64,000 nucleotides of DNA from Petrosia ficiformis (lineage: Eukaryota > Porifera > Demospongiae > Haplosclerida > Petrosiidae): positions 40,900,191 to 40,964,190 of the forward strand of contig OX345636.1 in the NCBI GenBank assembly GCA_947044365.1, in the 5' to 3' direction. The notes under the pieces are model-generated. The model did not search any database. It was given only the letters and a program-made list of their open reading frames with translations, and was not told the origin of the DNA. This document shows, in pieces, positions 47,287 through 60,900 of this stretch. How positions within the stretch are numbered: position 1 is the first letter of the stretch; each line of letters begins with the position of its first letter. A program made the translations under genes and the position numbers.

Positions 47287-50200
47287 TATGTATATGTGTA
47301 ATAGTGATATTTAACTATTAAATACCTTAACAGTATTTTTTTTACATATCCAATTACAATACTTTATATTCTGTTGTTAATTGATGTTTGTATAATACAT
47401 GTATCAGATCTAAAGATCTTTTAATTTGTAAACTAAACGTAAAGTGAAACTAAACAGATTTTTGCTAGTTTCTATGTCCATGGATCCCTAACTGGATTTC
47501 CTTTTAAATGTGCATTATACTGAATAACTCTATTTAATTGTATGTGTCTCCACGCCCTGTTGTTCACTGTATCTCGACTGGTCACAGTATTTAAAGCGAT
47601 GAAGTATTAAAAGCAAATAAGCTTTATTCATCATGAATTGGCATGATAGCCCAACAAGTAACTGAAACATGTTGATTACAACACTTGTGAACATTCTTTA
47701 TGGTATAAAAAGATCTTCAAAAATGTATGTAATTAATAGGAAAAGTATAATATGGATGGCTGGATCCTGATGAGAAAACAGATGGAGAGATGGATGAACA
47801 AATGATTCAGTTGTGTTCACACTCTTATACATGATGGATAGATTCTTAAAAATGGTAATATTATATAAATGGTGCATGTCTATGCATACATCATAAATGT
47901 ATTCCCATCAATCTTAGTATTTGTATTTGAGAAGTAATGACCTTCTTGAATCATTATTTTCAGAATGTGATTGAAACCTGAACCAAACTTAAACTTCTGA
48001 CAGTAGTTCCATTTGCTTAGATGACGTATATTTAAGTGCTGAGTTGATAGTTGTGGTAATTTGATCATTCGACTCCTAGATTTAAGTTTTATAGTTTTCG
48101 TGTTCTGAATATCAAAACTGTCAAAACATATGAGCTCATGACATTACAATATACCATCTGAGAGATTCAAACTACAGTCAGAAGTTCACTTTCTGATTTC
48201 CTGTTTTTCAATGACATTCTGGATAAAACGGTTAAAATATACATAATGGTTGAAGAGGGTTTGCTTCTCAATGTTACTCAAAGGTATGAAATCGGATAGT
48301 GATCCTCTGACAGTCATTCCATGGTGTATTTTTAAGTGCTGAGTTCATATTTTTGGAAAGTTTTGACATTTGATGCATCGTTTTCAAGTTACAAGCACAT
48401 TTGATCATTCATTTCCTGGATTTAACCTTGGATTATATTAGTCTATCTACATGAAATACACGCTTGAACCAATTACAAACCATCGAGTCATATCTACTAA
48501 ATAATGCAATTACTTTATTCTAGGTAGTAATGAGAAAGTCCTAAGTACCCTGTTGACACCTAAAAGTGTATCAGAGAGAAATTTGAAATATAAATGGGTG
48601 TAAATAAAGAACCATGTTCTGAATATCAAAACTTTCAAAACATATGAGCTCACAACATTGCAATGCACCATGTGGGAGATTTGAACTATACCAGAAACTT
48701 ACTTCCTGATTTCATGGTTTTCAATGACATTCTTGATAAAATGAGTTGAACATACATACAGGGTTTGTTTCTCAATGTTACTCAAAAGTGTGAAATCAGA
48801 AAGTGAACCTCTGACAGTTCATTTCACTTTCTGATGTGGTGTATTTTTAAGTGCTAAGTTCATATTTTTGGAAAGTGTTGACACTCGATACATTGTTTTC
48901 AAGTTACACCCATATTTCATCATTGGGCTCGCTTTCTAAATGATAGCAAAATAGAAACCACTCAAACAAGAAGTATTCTTAGCTTCACTTTAGAAACTGA
49001 AACATCATTCATTTTAATTAGGGAGTTTAAAATAATATCCAGTTTAGCAATATAGAAATGAGTAAAGATCTTTAGCTTCATTACCAAAACTCCTTACTTT
49101 CTGCCACTATTAAATACTGTTATCAGTGTATGATACAGTGTGAACAACAGTGCTTGGAAATATATACAATTAAATGTAGTTATTGACTATAATGTACCTG
49201 TGAAATATCATCACGTTAGAGATGATTGTAATATAGAAACAAGTAATGATTATTAGCTTTGTTACAAAAACTGAAAAGGATCCTTAGATTCCCTTGCTGT
49301 TCATACTATCATCACCCTGCGATATGGTGAACGAGAGCAGTTAAAACCATATATGTGAGAATGATCTACCATAATGTTAATCAATTTTTTACCCACTTTG
49401 ACTGTGGTGTGACAATAAATAATGGATTATTGCACTCGTCACTCCTCAAATACCTATATAAGGATACTAAGATTGATGGGAATACATTTATGATGTATGC
49501 GTAGACATGCCATTTTTAAGAATCTATCCATTATGTATAAGAGTGTGAACACAACTGAATCATTTGTTCATCCATCTCTCCATCTGTTTTCTCATCAGGA
49601 TCCAGCCATCCATATTATACTTTTCCTATTAACTACATACATTTTTGAAGATCTTTTTGTACCACAAAGAATGTTCACGTGTTGTAATCAACATGTTTCA
49701 GTTACTTGTTGGGCTATCATACCAATTCATGATGAATAAAGCTTATTTGCTTTTAATACTTCATCACAGAATGACATAACAATCCATCAAAGTAACCATT
49801 TTTCAGAAAAAGAGCAGCTCATTCAAACACCAGACAATTACAGAAAATTTAATTGTAGACAACATTTTAACTAACAAAATGTACAATCCAGATAAATGCT
49901 GCCAATTTGGAAAGACAAAAGTAACAGATGAATGTAACATAGCAACTAGCAAAGACAATTAGCTGTGATTTAGAAACTATGAAAGATTCTTGTATTCAAT
50001 ACAGAGAACAACAGCAGTTGAAGACATAGACAATCAAATGAATTTAAACAAACATGAAATTAGGGATGATTGCAATATAGAAACTAGCAAAGATCCTTAC
50101 TTTCATTACTTAAACTACCAAAGATCCTTCGTCCTGTCGTTATTACCAGTCCATTATACAGTGAACAATTAATTGCGCTTGGAGAGACACACAATTAAAT

Positions 50201-50963
50201 ATAACTATTCACCTTTAAAATGAAATCCAGTTTGGGTTGATGAGAACATAGAAACTAGCAAAGATCCTTAGCTTCATTACCGAAGATCCTTATTCTGTCA
50301 CTATTAAATACTGTCACCAGTCCATTTTACAGAGAACAACAGGGCTTGGAGAGACATACAATTAAAGATAATTATTCAGTATAATGTACCTTTAAAAGGT
50401 AATCAAGTTAGGGATGATTGCAATATAGAAACTGTCAAAGATCCTTAGCTTTCGTCGCTTTAAATACTGTGACCAGTCGAGTCGTGAACAACAGGGTTTG
50501 AATAAACATTATGTAATTATTCAGTATAATGCACACTTAAAAGCTAATTCAGTGAGGGGATGATTGGAATATACAAACTTGGAAAGATCATTAGCTTCAT
50601 TACAGAAACTACCAAAGATCTTTATTTTCTGACACTATTAAATACTGTCACCAGTCTATTATAAGAGAACAAGAGGGCTTGGAGAGACACATAATTAAAT
50701 GGAGTTATTCAGTACAATGCACATTTAAAAGGAAATCCACTTAGGGATCAATGGACCTAGCAAAAATCTGTTTAGTTTCACTTTACGTTTAGTTTACAAA
50801 TTAAAGATCTTTAGATCTGATCACTATAGATACTATTGTCTAATGTGCTAATGCATTACACAGCTTGATGATAACTACATTAAATATTGAGTATAATGTA
50901 CCTTTAAATCAGGGTAGAATTGTGTATAACAAAGCAGCAAATTAAAGTTTCTCAACTTAGAAA
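47287..50963. repeat. inner-right foldback (leader, core, ~170-bp tandem units)
   Basis: Mirror of 31745-37098: leader at 47401-47600, core at 47600-49760, tandem array at about 49020-50760, and inverted leader at 50760-50963. It is about 1.67 kb shorter than the left arm through loss of tandem units near 50040-50090. No gene beyond repeat-derived frames. Confidence 0.75.
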
Positions 50964-53002
50964 CTACCACCTCGAAATTAAATTTAAATTGTCTGCATTG
51001 TTACTTGTGCATTTACTCTGTTCAGTAGATAATGAAGTTGAAAGTGAATTCCTTGATTCATCAACCAGCTGCAAAACATCACTGTCATCTAACTTATCTG
51101 TGAGATTATGAGTAAATCACAGTGACAAACACCCATTAAACTAACATTGTGAAGCAAGATCTTTTAAATTTTCTTCTGCAACAGCTTTAAAACTTTGTGC
51201 TTTCTCTAATCGTTCAGTCAAATTCAGATCTAACACAACAGTTTAAATCATTTAATACAATATACATTTTTGAATGGGCATGCATGCCTATACTGACATA
51301 CATACCTTCTGCTTCTTTTTGTATTCGTAATAATTCAATGCTGAACTAAGAATATCAAGGTGATGAGATGGCCGCATTTCTTTTGTCATCCTTGAAAACC
51401 TACAGAGAAATGACCACATTCTCTCCATTACTTTTCCATCAGAAAGTCCTATACCACTGCATCTCAGTGGGGCCAAAGTCAACTAAAGAAAGAAGGAACA
51501 GAAATTAAACCAGTGTTAACTTACTGCATGTATAAGCCATGATATACATAATACATACCTGACATTCTGCTCTCTGACCATATGCATGAAACACTGGAAT
51601 GGCAAGACGTAACGATTGGGACGTGATCTGCAATGTATAACCTCATCATGAGCCTAAAAATGTCCATTTTAGTAGCATAATAGCTATAGTACCTCCTTGT
51701 ATCTAACCTTTAAATGACGTTCTAATGTGCAAGCAATATCATACATCGTTATAACATCAAAATTTTCAGAATATGATAGCACTTTCTGCAGAATATATAC
51801 TGCATATGCTATTCTATAGTTAATGAAAGGAAAATTTTATAAGTGGATTAAGCAAAATGATAGTTTTAAAAATACCTTTCGCCATGTTTCAGACTTATGA
51901 ACATCAAAGGCATTTCATGCCGACAAGCACAGCCAAATACTGCAGTCTCATCTGATGCATGGAATCTAGTAGAGGATCTTAGTGGGTTTCCAGCTAGAAA
52001 AGAGTTGCACTCCTATAATATGAATATATAATTAAAAGAAGCCTTGATAAACTTTTCAAACATTATTGTGATCTACACGTTTGCTGATTTACAAACTTAT
52101 TAACTTCCACTTGAAACAAGAAGTAGAGATTTTCATTTAAAGGTTCAGAATAGCTAATATCAGCACTTTTCTTTCTAGGTAGACCAAATAGGGCATCCAT
52201 TGAAATAACCATACTACCATTTTACTAAATACATAATATACAATGTATATAATGACTACAGTACTGACTGAAGCACCTTTGGACAGGCTGGACATATTCC
52301 CACTATCCAATTCATGGCAAAGGAAACTAAGATGGCGTAGCTGGCTTTTCATAAACCTGCAAATAGAATCAATAATATACTTGTAACAAAATAAATCAAA
52401 CATCATATACCGGTATTCCTCAAAGGAATCAATGAGAGAGTCATAAACATTTCGCCGCTGACCATGAAAATTGTAATTCAGTTTTGTAAAAAGGGATCAT
52501 TTCACATACCTTGACTACTAAATATATGGACATTTGAAGTATAGAGCCTCACAAAGGTCTTTCAAGGATACTGACACTCTAAAAGTAATGCTTCACACCA
52601 ATCCAAAAGGTCAAAACAGAATGCATATCTTGGATTTTGAGGTGTAGCAGGCCACAGACGTACTCTCACCAATGTTACAGCTATGGGTTCACAGCACAAG
52701 TAGCAAACACCATTATATGCTCTAATCCTGAAAAATAAACCAGCCATTATTATATTTTGTAGTTCACTTATTCATTATTACCATCTTTATCCAAGCAACA
52801 GATTATTACTTACCTTTTAGTATCACATCTCCAAACCACTATCAACATGTATTTTAGGTACTTTACTTCTAGTATCATCATGAGAAATTGGCAGCTCTTG
52901 TTTGAGATTTAAACTCCCTCTTGGTATTCTTTTAAACGTAGACTTTCCTGCAGTTGAACGTTGACGAACTTTCACAGAAGGCAGCACTATCCTCTTCCCC
53001 AT
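50964..53002 (-). pseudogene. KDZ-superfamily transposase, right-arm copy
   Basis: Mirror of 20550-22573, with predicted segments identical wherever compared (for example LTLAPLRCSGIGLSDGKVME and FHASDETAVFGCACRHE). Because no LTR element sits here, the 3' end is visible: the frame runs ...SNNADNLNLISRW and stops at TAG (50964-50966), inside the first bases of the repeat leader. The early TGA after DSGLEM and the frameshift before VSLKDL are shared with the left copy. It points towards the loop, as its twin does. Probably inactive unless the N-terminal lesions are bypassed by splicing. Confidence 0.8.
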
Positions 53003-55015
53003 CTTGTTTCCAATTTCAATAGCACATGTGCTATAAAACGTTTTCAATTTTAATAGCTACGGAATGTTTCCGGACCGGGTGAGGTGTCTCGTCCCCATAC
53101 TACCACGCCCCACAGGAGGTATTAAGGTGATCAAATTCGGATCCGACTTAAGGATCAATCATCGGGACGTGGATAGCTCGTCCCAGCCACACCCACTAGT
53201 TTAATTGTTGAGCTAAGCAGCAGATGTACCTCAATGGTTGTGTTACTCGTATTTCTCTTCACTGATCTCTTGTTCTTCACTGTGTTGCAGAATAGTTGCA
53301 TGGAATATTAACAATGAAAGAATAATGGTAGTTTCTAAGTTGAGAAACTTTAATTTGCAGCTTTGTTATACACGATTCTACCCTGATTTAAGGTACATTA
53401 TACTCAATATTTAATGTAGTTATCATCATATAGTGATCAGATCTAAAGATCTTTTAATTTGTAAACTAAACGTATAAACAGATTTTTGCTAGTTTCTATG
53501 TCCATTAATCCCTAACCGGATTTCCTTTTAAATGTGCATTATACTGAATAACTCCATTTATTTATGTGTCTCTCCAAGTCCAATTGTTCACTGTATAATA
53601 GACTGGTAATAGTATTTAATATTGATGGAAGATAAGGATTTTGGTAATGAAACTAAGGATCTTTGCTAGTTTCTATGTTTTCATCATCCCTAATTGGATT
53701 CATTTTAATGGTAAATAACTCCATTTAATTGTGTGTCTCTCCAAGCCCAATTGTTCACTGTATAATAGACTGGTAATAGTATTTAATAGTGATGGAAAAT
53801 AAGGAACGTTGGTAATGAAGCTAAGGATCTTTCCTAGTTTTTAGGTTTTAATCATCCCTAATTGGATTTCATTATTATACTGAATAACTCCATTTAATTG
53901 TGGTTCTCTCCAAGCCCAATTGTTCACTTACCTCACTGATCACAGTATTTAAACAGAAGATAAGTATCTTTAGTAATGAAGCTAAGTATCTTTGCTAGTT
54001 TCTTTGTTTTAATCATCCCTAATGGGATTTCGGTGCATTATACTGAATAACTCCATTTAATTGTGTGTCTCTCTAAGCCCAATTGTTCACTGTATAATAG
54101 ACTGGCAATATCATTTAATAGTGACGGAAAATAAAGATCATTTGTAATGAATCTAAGGATATTTGCTAGTTTCTATGTTCAAATCATGCAGAATTGGATT
54201 TCAGTTTAAAGGTGCATTTTACTGAATAATTGTGTGTCTCTCCAAGCATATATAATAGACTGGTAACAGTATTGAATAACAACACATAAACTTAGCTACA
54301 ATAATTGCATGTCTTCATAGTATCATACAGTGTGACATAATTTCATTTAAGGATCTTTGACATTTCCTTAACTATTATATCGATATATCCTAATTTGTTG
54401 CTCACTTGATTGTGTATGTCTTTAATCCCTGTTGTTCTCTGTATCAAATATGGAAGGCATTTCATAGTTTCTAAATCACAGCTAAATGTCTTTGCCAGTT
54501 CTTATGTTGCATTCATCCCGTGTTTTATATGTTCTCTGTTAGTTTTTCTCTTGCAAATATTTATCTAGTATCAGTTTAAAATGTTGTTTTAAATTAAATT
54601 TTCTAGCTTCTATCTGGAATCATCTGTTAATTAGAGGTTCTAAAATCAGCTGCTCTTTTATTGAAGTAATGGTTACTTTGATGGATTGTTATGCCATGTT
54701 GTGATGGAGTATTAAAAGCAAACAAGCTTTTTCTATCATGAAATGGTATGATAGCCCAACAAATAACTAAAAATATTCAGAATTACAACACTTCAGAACA
54801 TTCTTTGTGGTACAGAAATGCATTTATTAATTACGTATGTGAAGTCATGCATTAGTTAAATACCATTTTTAAATTAAAGTATCTATCCATTGTATGTGTG
54901 TGAGCACCATTGAATCATTTGTGTTTATCTTTCTCTCCATCTGATATTTCTTCAAGCCTTCCATAATTATATTTTGATCTCTTCATCACATGTCACTCAT
55001 AGTTTTCTACTTTAA
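53003..55015. repeat. outer-right foldback, inner half, with inner TIR copy
   Basis: Mirror of 18537-20549. The inner TIR copy lies at about 53125-53210, then the leader at about 53325, then ~170-bp tandem units (53450-54270) and the non-repeated part to 55015. Confidence 0.75.
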
Positions 55016-57907
55016 CATAATTATTTTCTAAAATCAACATCCATAGGTCTACACCGGGATACCCTTTTTCTAGACTTGCAATGGCAATAATTATTCTAGC
55101 TAGTTTGTGAAATAATGTATATATATTGCAGTCAAAGTAGGTAAAAAAAATAGCAAACGGAGTAGACTGAACTCAATAATTACATTTAATTGTATGCATT
55201 TTCAACTCTTCTTGTTTGCTGAATATTAATCATAGTCTGGTGAAGAACGACTGGACTTTGAGACACACACACAATTACTGAATGTAAATATTGAGTATAA
55301 AGTTTCACATTTACAAAATAATCAAGTTTGGAATGATGAGAATATAGAAACCAGTAATGATCGCTAGCTTCAGTTTAGAAACTACCAAACATCCTAAAAT
55401 TCAGTCACTATTACTACTGCACTTTATCACAATCAGATTAAGTGACATAATATTAGGATCTTTGGTATTTTCTGAAATTAAAGGATCTAAATTGAAGCCG
55501 AATCCTGAAGTAGAACGATTAAAAGTGGGTGTAACTTGAAAACAATACATAAAATGTCAAAATATGCACTATATCCATGTATCCATGTCAGAAGTTGTAA
55601 CTACTGTCAGCCATTTACTTTCTAATTTCCTACTTTCGCCGGAGCTGAAGTTATATATGATTGAAAAGGGTTGCTTCTGAATGTTACTCAAAATCATGAA
55701 ATCAGAAAGTAAACCCCTGACTGTCACTCCACTTACTGATATGGTATTGTATTGTGTATTGAGTTCATATTTTGATGTATCATTTTCAAGTTACACCCAC
55801 TTTTAATCATTCTGCTCCAGGATTCAGCTTCAGTTTTGGATTATAACAGGCTTTGTACATAAACTACATATTTGAGACCATCACGATCCATGAAATCGTA
55901 TCTACTGAAGCAATTGGCATATATTAGGTTGGTTCTAATGTCACGAGAAACCCTATATAGAAACCATTCAAGACACATTAGATCCTTTAATTTCAGAAAA
56001 TACCAAAAATCCTAATATTATGTCACTTAATCTGATTGTGATAAAGTGCAGTAGTAATAGTGACTGAATTTTAGGATGTTTGGTAGTTTCTAAACTGAAG
56101 CTAGCGATCATTACTGGTTTCTATATTCTCATCATTCCAAACTTGATTATTTTGTAAATGTGAAATTTTATACTCAATATTTACATTCAGTAATTGTGTG
56201 TGTGTCTCAAAGTCCAGTCGTCGTTCTTCACCAGACTATGATTAATATTCAGCAAACAAGAAGAGTTGAAAATGCATTACAATTAAATGTAATTATTGAG
56301 TTCAGTCTACTCCGTTTGCTATTTTTTTTTACCTACTTTGACTGCAATATATATACATTATTTCACAAACTAGCTAGAATAATTATTGCCATTGCAAGTC
56401 TAGAAAAAGGGTATCCCGGTGTAGACTTATGGATGTTGATTTTAGAAAATAATTATCACTGCAAATCGGCATTGCATATACAGAGTTATGCAGATATATG
56501 TATATCATTGATATGCAGAGAAAATCCAATTAATATTATGATATCAATGGTATGCTGAGTATACTGTTTGAAAGATATGAGGCTTGGTTCTTAAATAAAG
56601 TTTAAGAAACTTAAGAGATATACTCAATATATATCATATATTCCCTTAACTTTACAGACTGGGTAAAGTCTGGAATATATTGGATATTTATTCAGGGTTT
56701 GAAAGGATACTTTCAATCTTTCCGGTCAACTCGCTGGTTACCAGCCAGTAGGGTTCTGACGGCACTGAGTGAATATACAATATACCTCACAGTATTATAA
56801 TAACTCTATTGTATGTTAATTAGTTAATAGCTCTGACTTCATTCTTGTTGAATTTCCTTAGTCTGTAGAAAAAAAGAAAATTATTTTGTCAAGCTATCTG
56901 TTACAGTCAGTTAAACATAAACACAATGTGCTAATATCTCTTCAGTGGACAGATGGCATACTCAATATGTCACTAGTATGTATACTGAGGGGCCAATCCT
57001 CTTCGGGCAGCATTTGTTGAATGGTACAAGCCCGATGGACTCACGTGATGGAAGAATACACTTACTTGGAAACCCACCAAACGTATTCCAATCAAACAGG
57101 TTCCGCTGTAAAGGCACAGTAATCTTTATAACAGTACAGATATCATGACATAACGCTTAGTCGGGCTCAGCCTCTCAGGCGTGGCCTCACCTTTGACCAC
57201 GCCCAACACTGCATTCCAAGCTTCAAGCAAGAACAGCAAGTGAATTTTACTACACAATGATAGGCATACGGATGCTAATCTGTAAATTTGGTTAGTATAT
57301 ACAAATGTATGTATACTTCATGTATATTACAGTATTATACCCACTGGTTATAAACCATTAACCTTATCAACTCATTAACCCGGATAACTTGATAATTATG
57401 ATGAATAGTAACCTTCTTTGAACCTGATACGATGTCAAACCATGATTATATCTCTGTATTATATTATGAAGGAGTTATTCTTTCAGCATGATCCTTTTAC
57501 ATCTCATCAGTTGACCCATCATCAAATGGGATGTAGTTATGGCACTTGTCTATTCCTGGCCAGCTGATCCATCACCGAAATGGATGCAGGCAAGATAGCC
57601 ATTATTATAGTGTAGTTTAAAAGGTGTATGCTATCATTGAGCTGTATGTGGTTTTCCTGGTTTCTATAGCAATTTTTGAACCATTTAACTTTGAGAATAA
57701 TTGCTTTCAGATTGAGAATGTCCTGTTCTGAATTAATATAGGCAGTAACAATGTAATCACTGTAGCCTCGTGAAAAACTAAAACCTAAGTACTTTATTGT
57801 TATGTGATGAGTGTGTATGTGATGTGGTGAGGATAAACAAAGACTCAATAGAGTCCATCCTTGACATGTTGTATATACTTACTCAGCACCTCATAAAATT
57901 ATATATA
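55016..57907. repeat. outer-right arm paired with 15655-18536; no gene
   Basis: Near base-for-base inverted match of the left arm, including the small palindrome (about 55020-56450) and the GC-rich hairpin GGCGTGGCCTCACCTTTGAC near 57180. A two-base indel (GTCGTC versus GTC near 56217) alters the short frame there relative to the left arm, which argues against that frame being coding. Confidence 0.7.
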
Positions 57908-60900
57908 TAGTCAACCGGGGCTATTACGCCACGATTTTTCAATTAATCAGAATTTAAACATATTTGCGTATGTAACACAAATATGGTACTATCTTCAAAA
58001 CTGTAACTTACACCATTCAACTCCTCACTGTTTTGTGAGTCTACTGGTGTGAATCACTTTTGATTTCAATGTTGTGAGTAAAAGCTGCAAAGCTTTCTCT
58101 CCAGAGATGTATAACGGGGTTATTGCGTTACACCTGAGGCTATTGCGTTATTAAGTATACGGACTACTGTACGTGAAATTCCGGAGAATTTGCGGAGTTA
58201 CGCGGAGTTTTACAATTTGTCTCCACATGGCTACATATGTTCTTCAAGTCTTTATGGTTAAAAAAGGTGAGTATTTTAGTATATTATACTTATATTATTA
58301 TCTAAACTCTAAAGATAAATATCTTATGTAATCTATTTATATACAACTGGGGCAGATAAATGTTTCTTGCTGGATTTCTTCCTCTGTCCATTCACTATAT
58401 CCAAGGCAATCAGCATGGTACCACTGGTCACAGTACTCGCAAGCTACCCACACTCTGTCATAATCTGTGTCGTTACAAGCTGGACATGTTGCCAAAGGTA
58501 TCCCACTCTTTTCTTGATTGTTATCTTCATTTTCTGAGTCATCTTTCGCTACCTCATTCTCTTTGTTTAAGTCATTATTTTTGTCATGGTCACTTTTTTT
58601 TGGTCTTCCACTTCTTTTCTTTATGGTCTCATAATCTTCATCATTTTTTCTTTTCTGTGTGCTCTCATAATCTATGTCTCCATCATCATTTTTTCTTTTC
58701 TTTGGTCTTCCTCGTCTGGATGTCTCACTCTGATTCTTTTTTTCTTGCTTTTCTCTTCTCTTCTCTTCTCTTTGCCTCTTTTTTTCAGCCTTTTCAGCTG
58801 CCAATCTCTTTTTCTCTTCTTCTTCCTTTCTTAGAACTTCCATGGCCTCATCTGAAGTAAGGCTTTCACCGTGACTGGTTAATTGTTTTCTTCTTCGCTT
58901 GGCGTTTTTAAATGGAGATTCATTCCTCAATATGTCAGCAAAGAAATCCCTAAGGTATTCAGGTGAAGATAATATATGTACTGATTCTATTCTAGAGTCA
59001 CTACTGGAGGAGATATTGAGATGATCGGTTAAACCACTGGTTGTAGGAGTTTCATTTGATATGGAAGGTGAGTGTGAGTGTTCATTGGTGGATGGAGAAG
59101 GCTCTATGGATAGATTTAATGAATTTGTTGGTGTTAGGTTGGATGTTAGGGATAGGTTTGATGATAGTGGTTCAATTAATGGTTGGGTTGATGGTAATAC
59201 AAATGGTGATTGTGGTTCAGTGTTTGATGGTAATACAGGTCGTGATGATTGTGGTTGGGTTGATGGTAATACAAATGGTGATAGTGGTGATGATTGTGGT
59301 TCAGTGTTTGATAGTACTACGGGTCGTGATGATTGTGCTTGGGTTGATGGTATTACAAATGGTGATGATTGTGCTTGGGTTGATGGTATTACAAATGGTG
59401 ATAGTGATGATGATTGTGGTTCAGTGTTTGATGGTACTACGGGTCGTGATGATTGTGCTTGGGTTGATGGTATTACAAATGGTGATGATTGTGGTTGGAT
59501 TGATGGTATTACAAATGGTGATAGTGATGATGATTGTGGTTCAGTGTTGGATGGTAATATGGGTTGTGATGATTGTGGTTCGGCTAATGGTGGTAGTACG
59601 GTTGATTGAGATAGTGACGTGTTTGATGGTTCTTCGATTTGAGATGAAGTAAAGGGTTCGGATAACTTAAAGGACTCGTCAGGAATACAGTTTGGATTGA
59701 ATGGTACAATTCCAGTTTTACTGAATGCACTGACAGCCCACTGAGATTTAAATGAGTCCCACACCTGTTTTAAGAGGCGTGGAAAGTCGCTTTTTGAGAT
59801 TAATCTCCTCTCTCGTCTGGTAAAGTCAGCTACAGCAGTCTGCCAGGTTCCCTTCATACGGTTGAAGACACCAATGTCCAGCGGCTGTAGAAGGTGAGTT
59901 GTGTGGGGTGGTAATTTTAGTAGATGAATTTGGTTGTCTCTCGCTAATTCTCTTACTTCGTAAGTTATGTGAGACTTGTGACCATCGAGTATCAGCAGAA
60001 CTGGTCGTGTTGGTGGTAGTGATGGAATGAACAGAGCTTTCAACCACTCAACGAAGCTCTCTTCTGTCATCCAACCATTATGGGATACTGCAAAACGGGA
60101 TGCTAATGGACCCCCAAATATTGTGTTGGACATTAGCCGCTCCCCTTTATATACTACAAATGGAGGTAAGAGTATACCTGAACCAGATATACAGGTTTGT
60201 ACTGTGATATTTTCTCTACCTGATCCAGCCATTAGCGCCTGTGGAGTCTTCTGGCCCTTCTTTGTTAAAATGGTCTTAGGGGTCCAACTCAGGGGAAAGC
60301 CGGATTCATCTACATTATATATCTGTTCTGGTTTATCGAACAGATCAAGATTGCGTAATACTGGTTCAAGACAACTGGTAAACCAATGGTCAACAATAAT
60401 TCTGTTACTCTGTTTTGCTCTGATCATTTGTAGGTGTTGTGGCTTCCGTTTCCTTAATTCAGGGTGACGTTTCATGAAACCACTCCACCATCCCTCTCCT
60501 GGAATTGTATCCTTAAATGGATTTTTCTTTTTTGTACATTTTAAATAGTTACATACTATTCCCTCCACCTCCTTTCTTCCCAAACCAAACCCCCACTCTG
60601 CAAAGATAATGCAAGCATCAACAATTTCTGTTTCTTCCTCTGCCGTGAGAACTGTAGGGTGTCCCCTGCTGTTCTCTCCACTTACTCTCCCACTCATGTG
60701 ATCTCGAAGTGTTGTATATGGTATTTTGTATTTATTTGCTGAAGATTTAATATTTTTGGTGTATTTTGCTTCAGTGATTGCCTTCTCCATATCGTCTTTA
60801 GTCCAGTGCACTTCTGTTTTTCGCTTATAGTTTCGTACCATCCTGTCAGTAATAATAATTTATTTTTATAATTTATATGTATATGTAATTATAATAAAAT

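Noticed and set aside
56160..56558. 132-codon plus frame in the right arm
   Set aside because: The left-arm counterpart is only 69 codons because of small indels, so the frame is not maintained.
59056..59652. 198-codon and 182-codon plus-strand frames rich in Val/Met and Asp/Gly
   Set aside because: Antisense of the Ser/Pro/Gln repeat region of the pogo transposase; low complexity and no domain.
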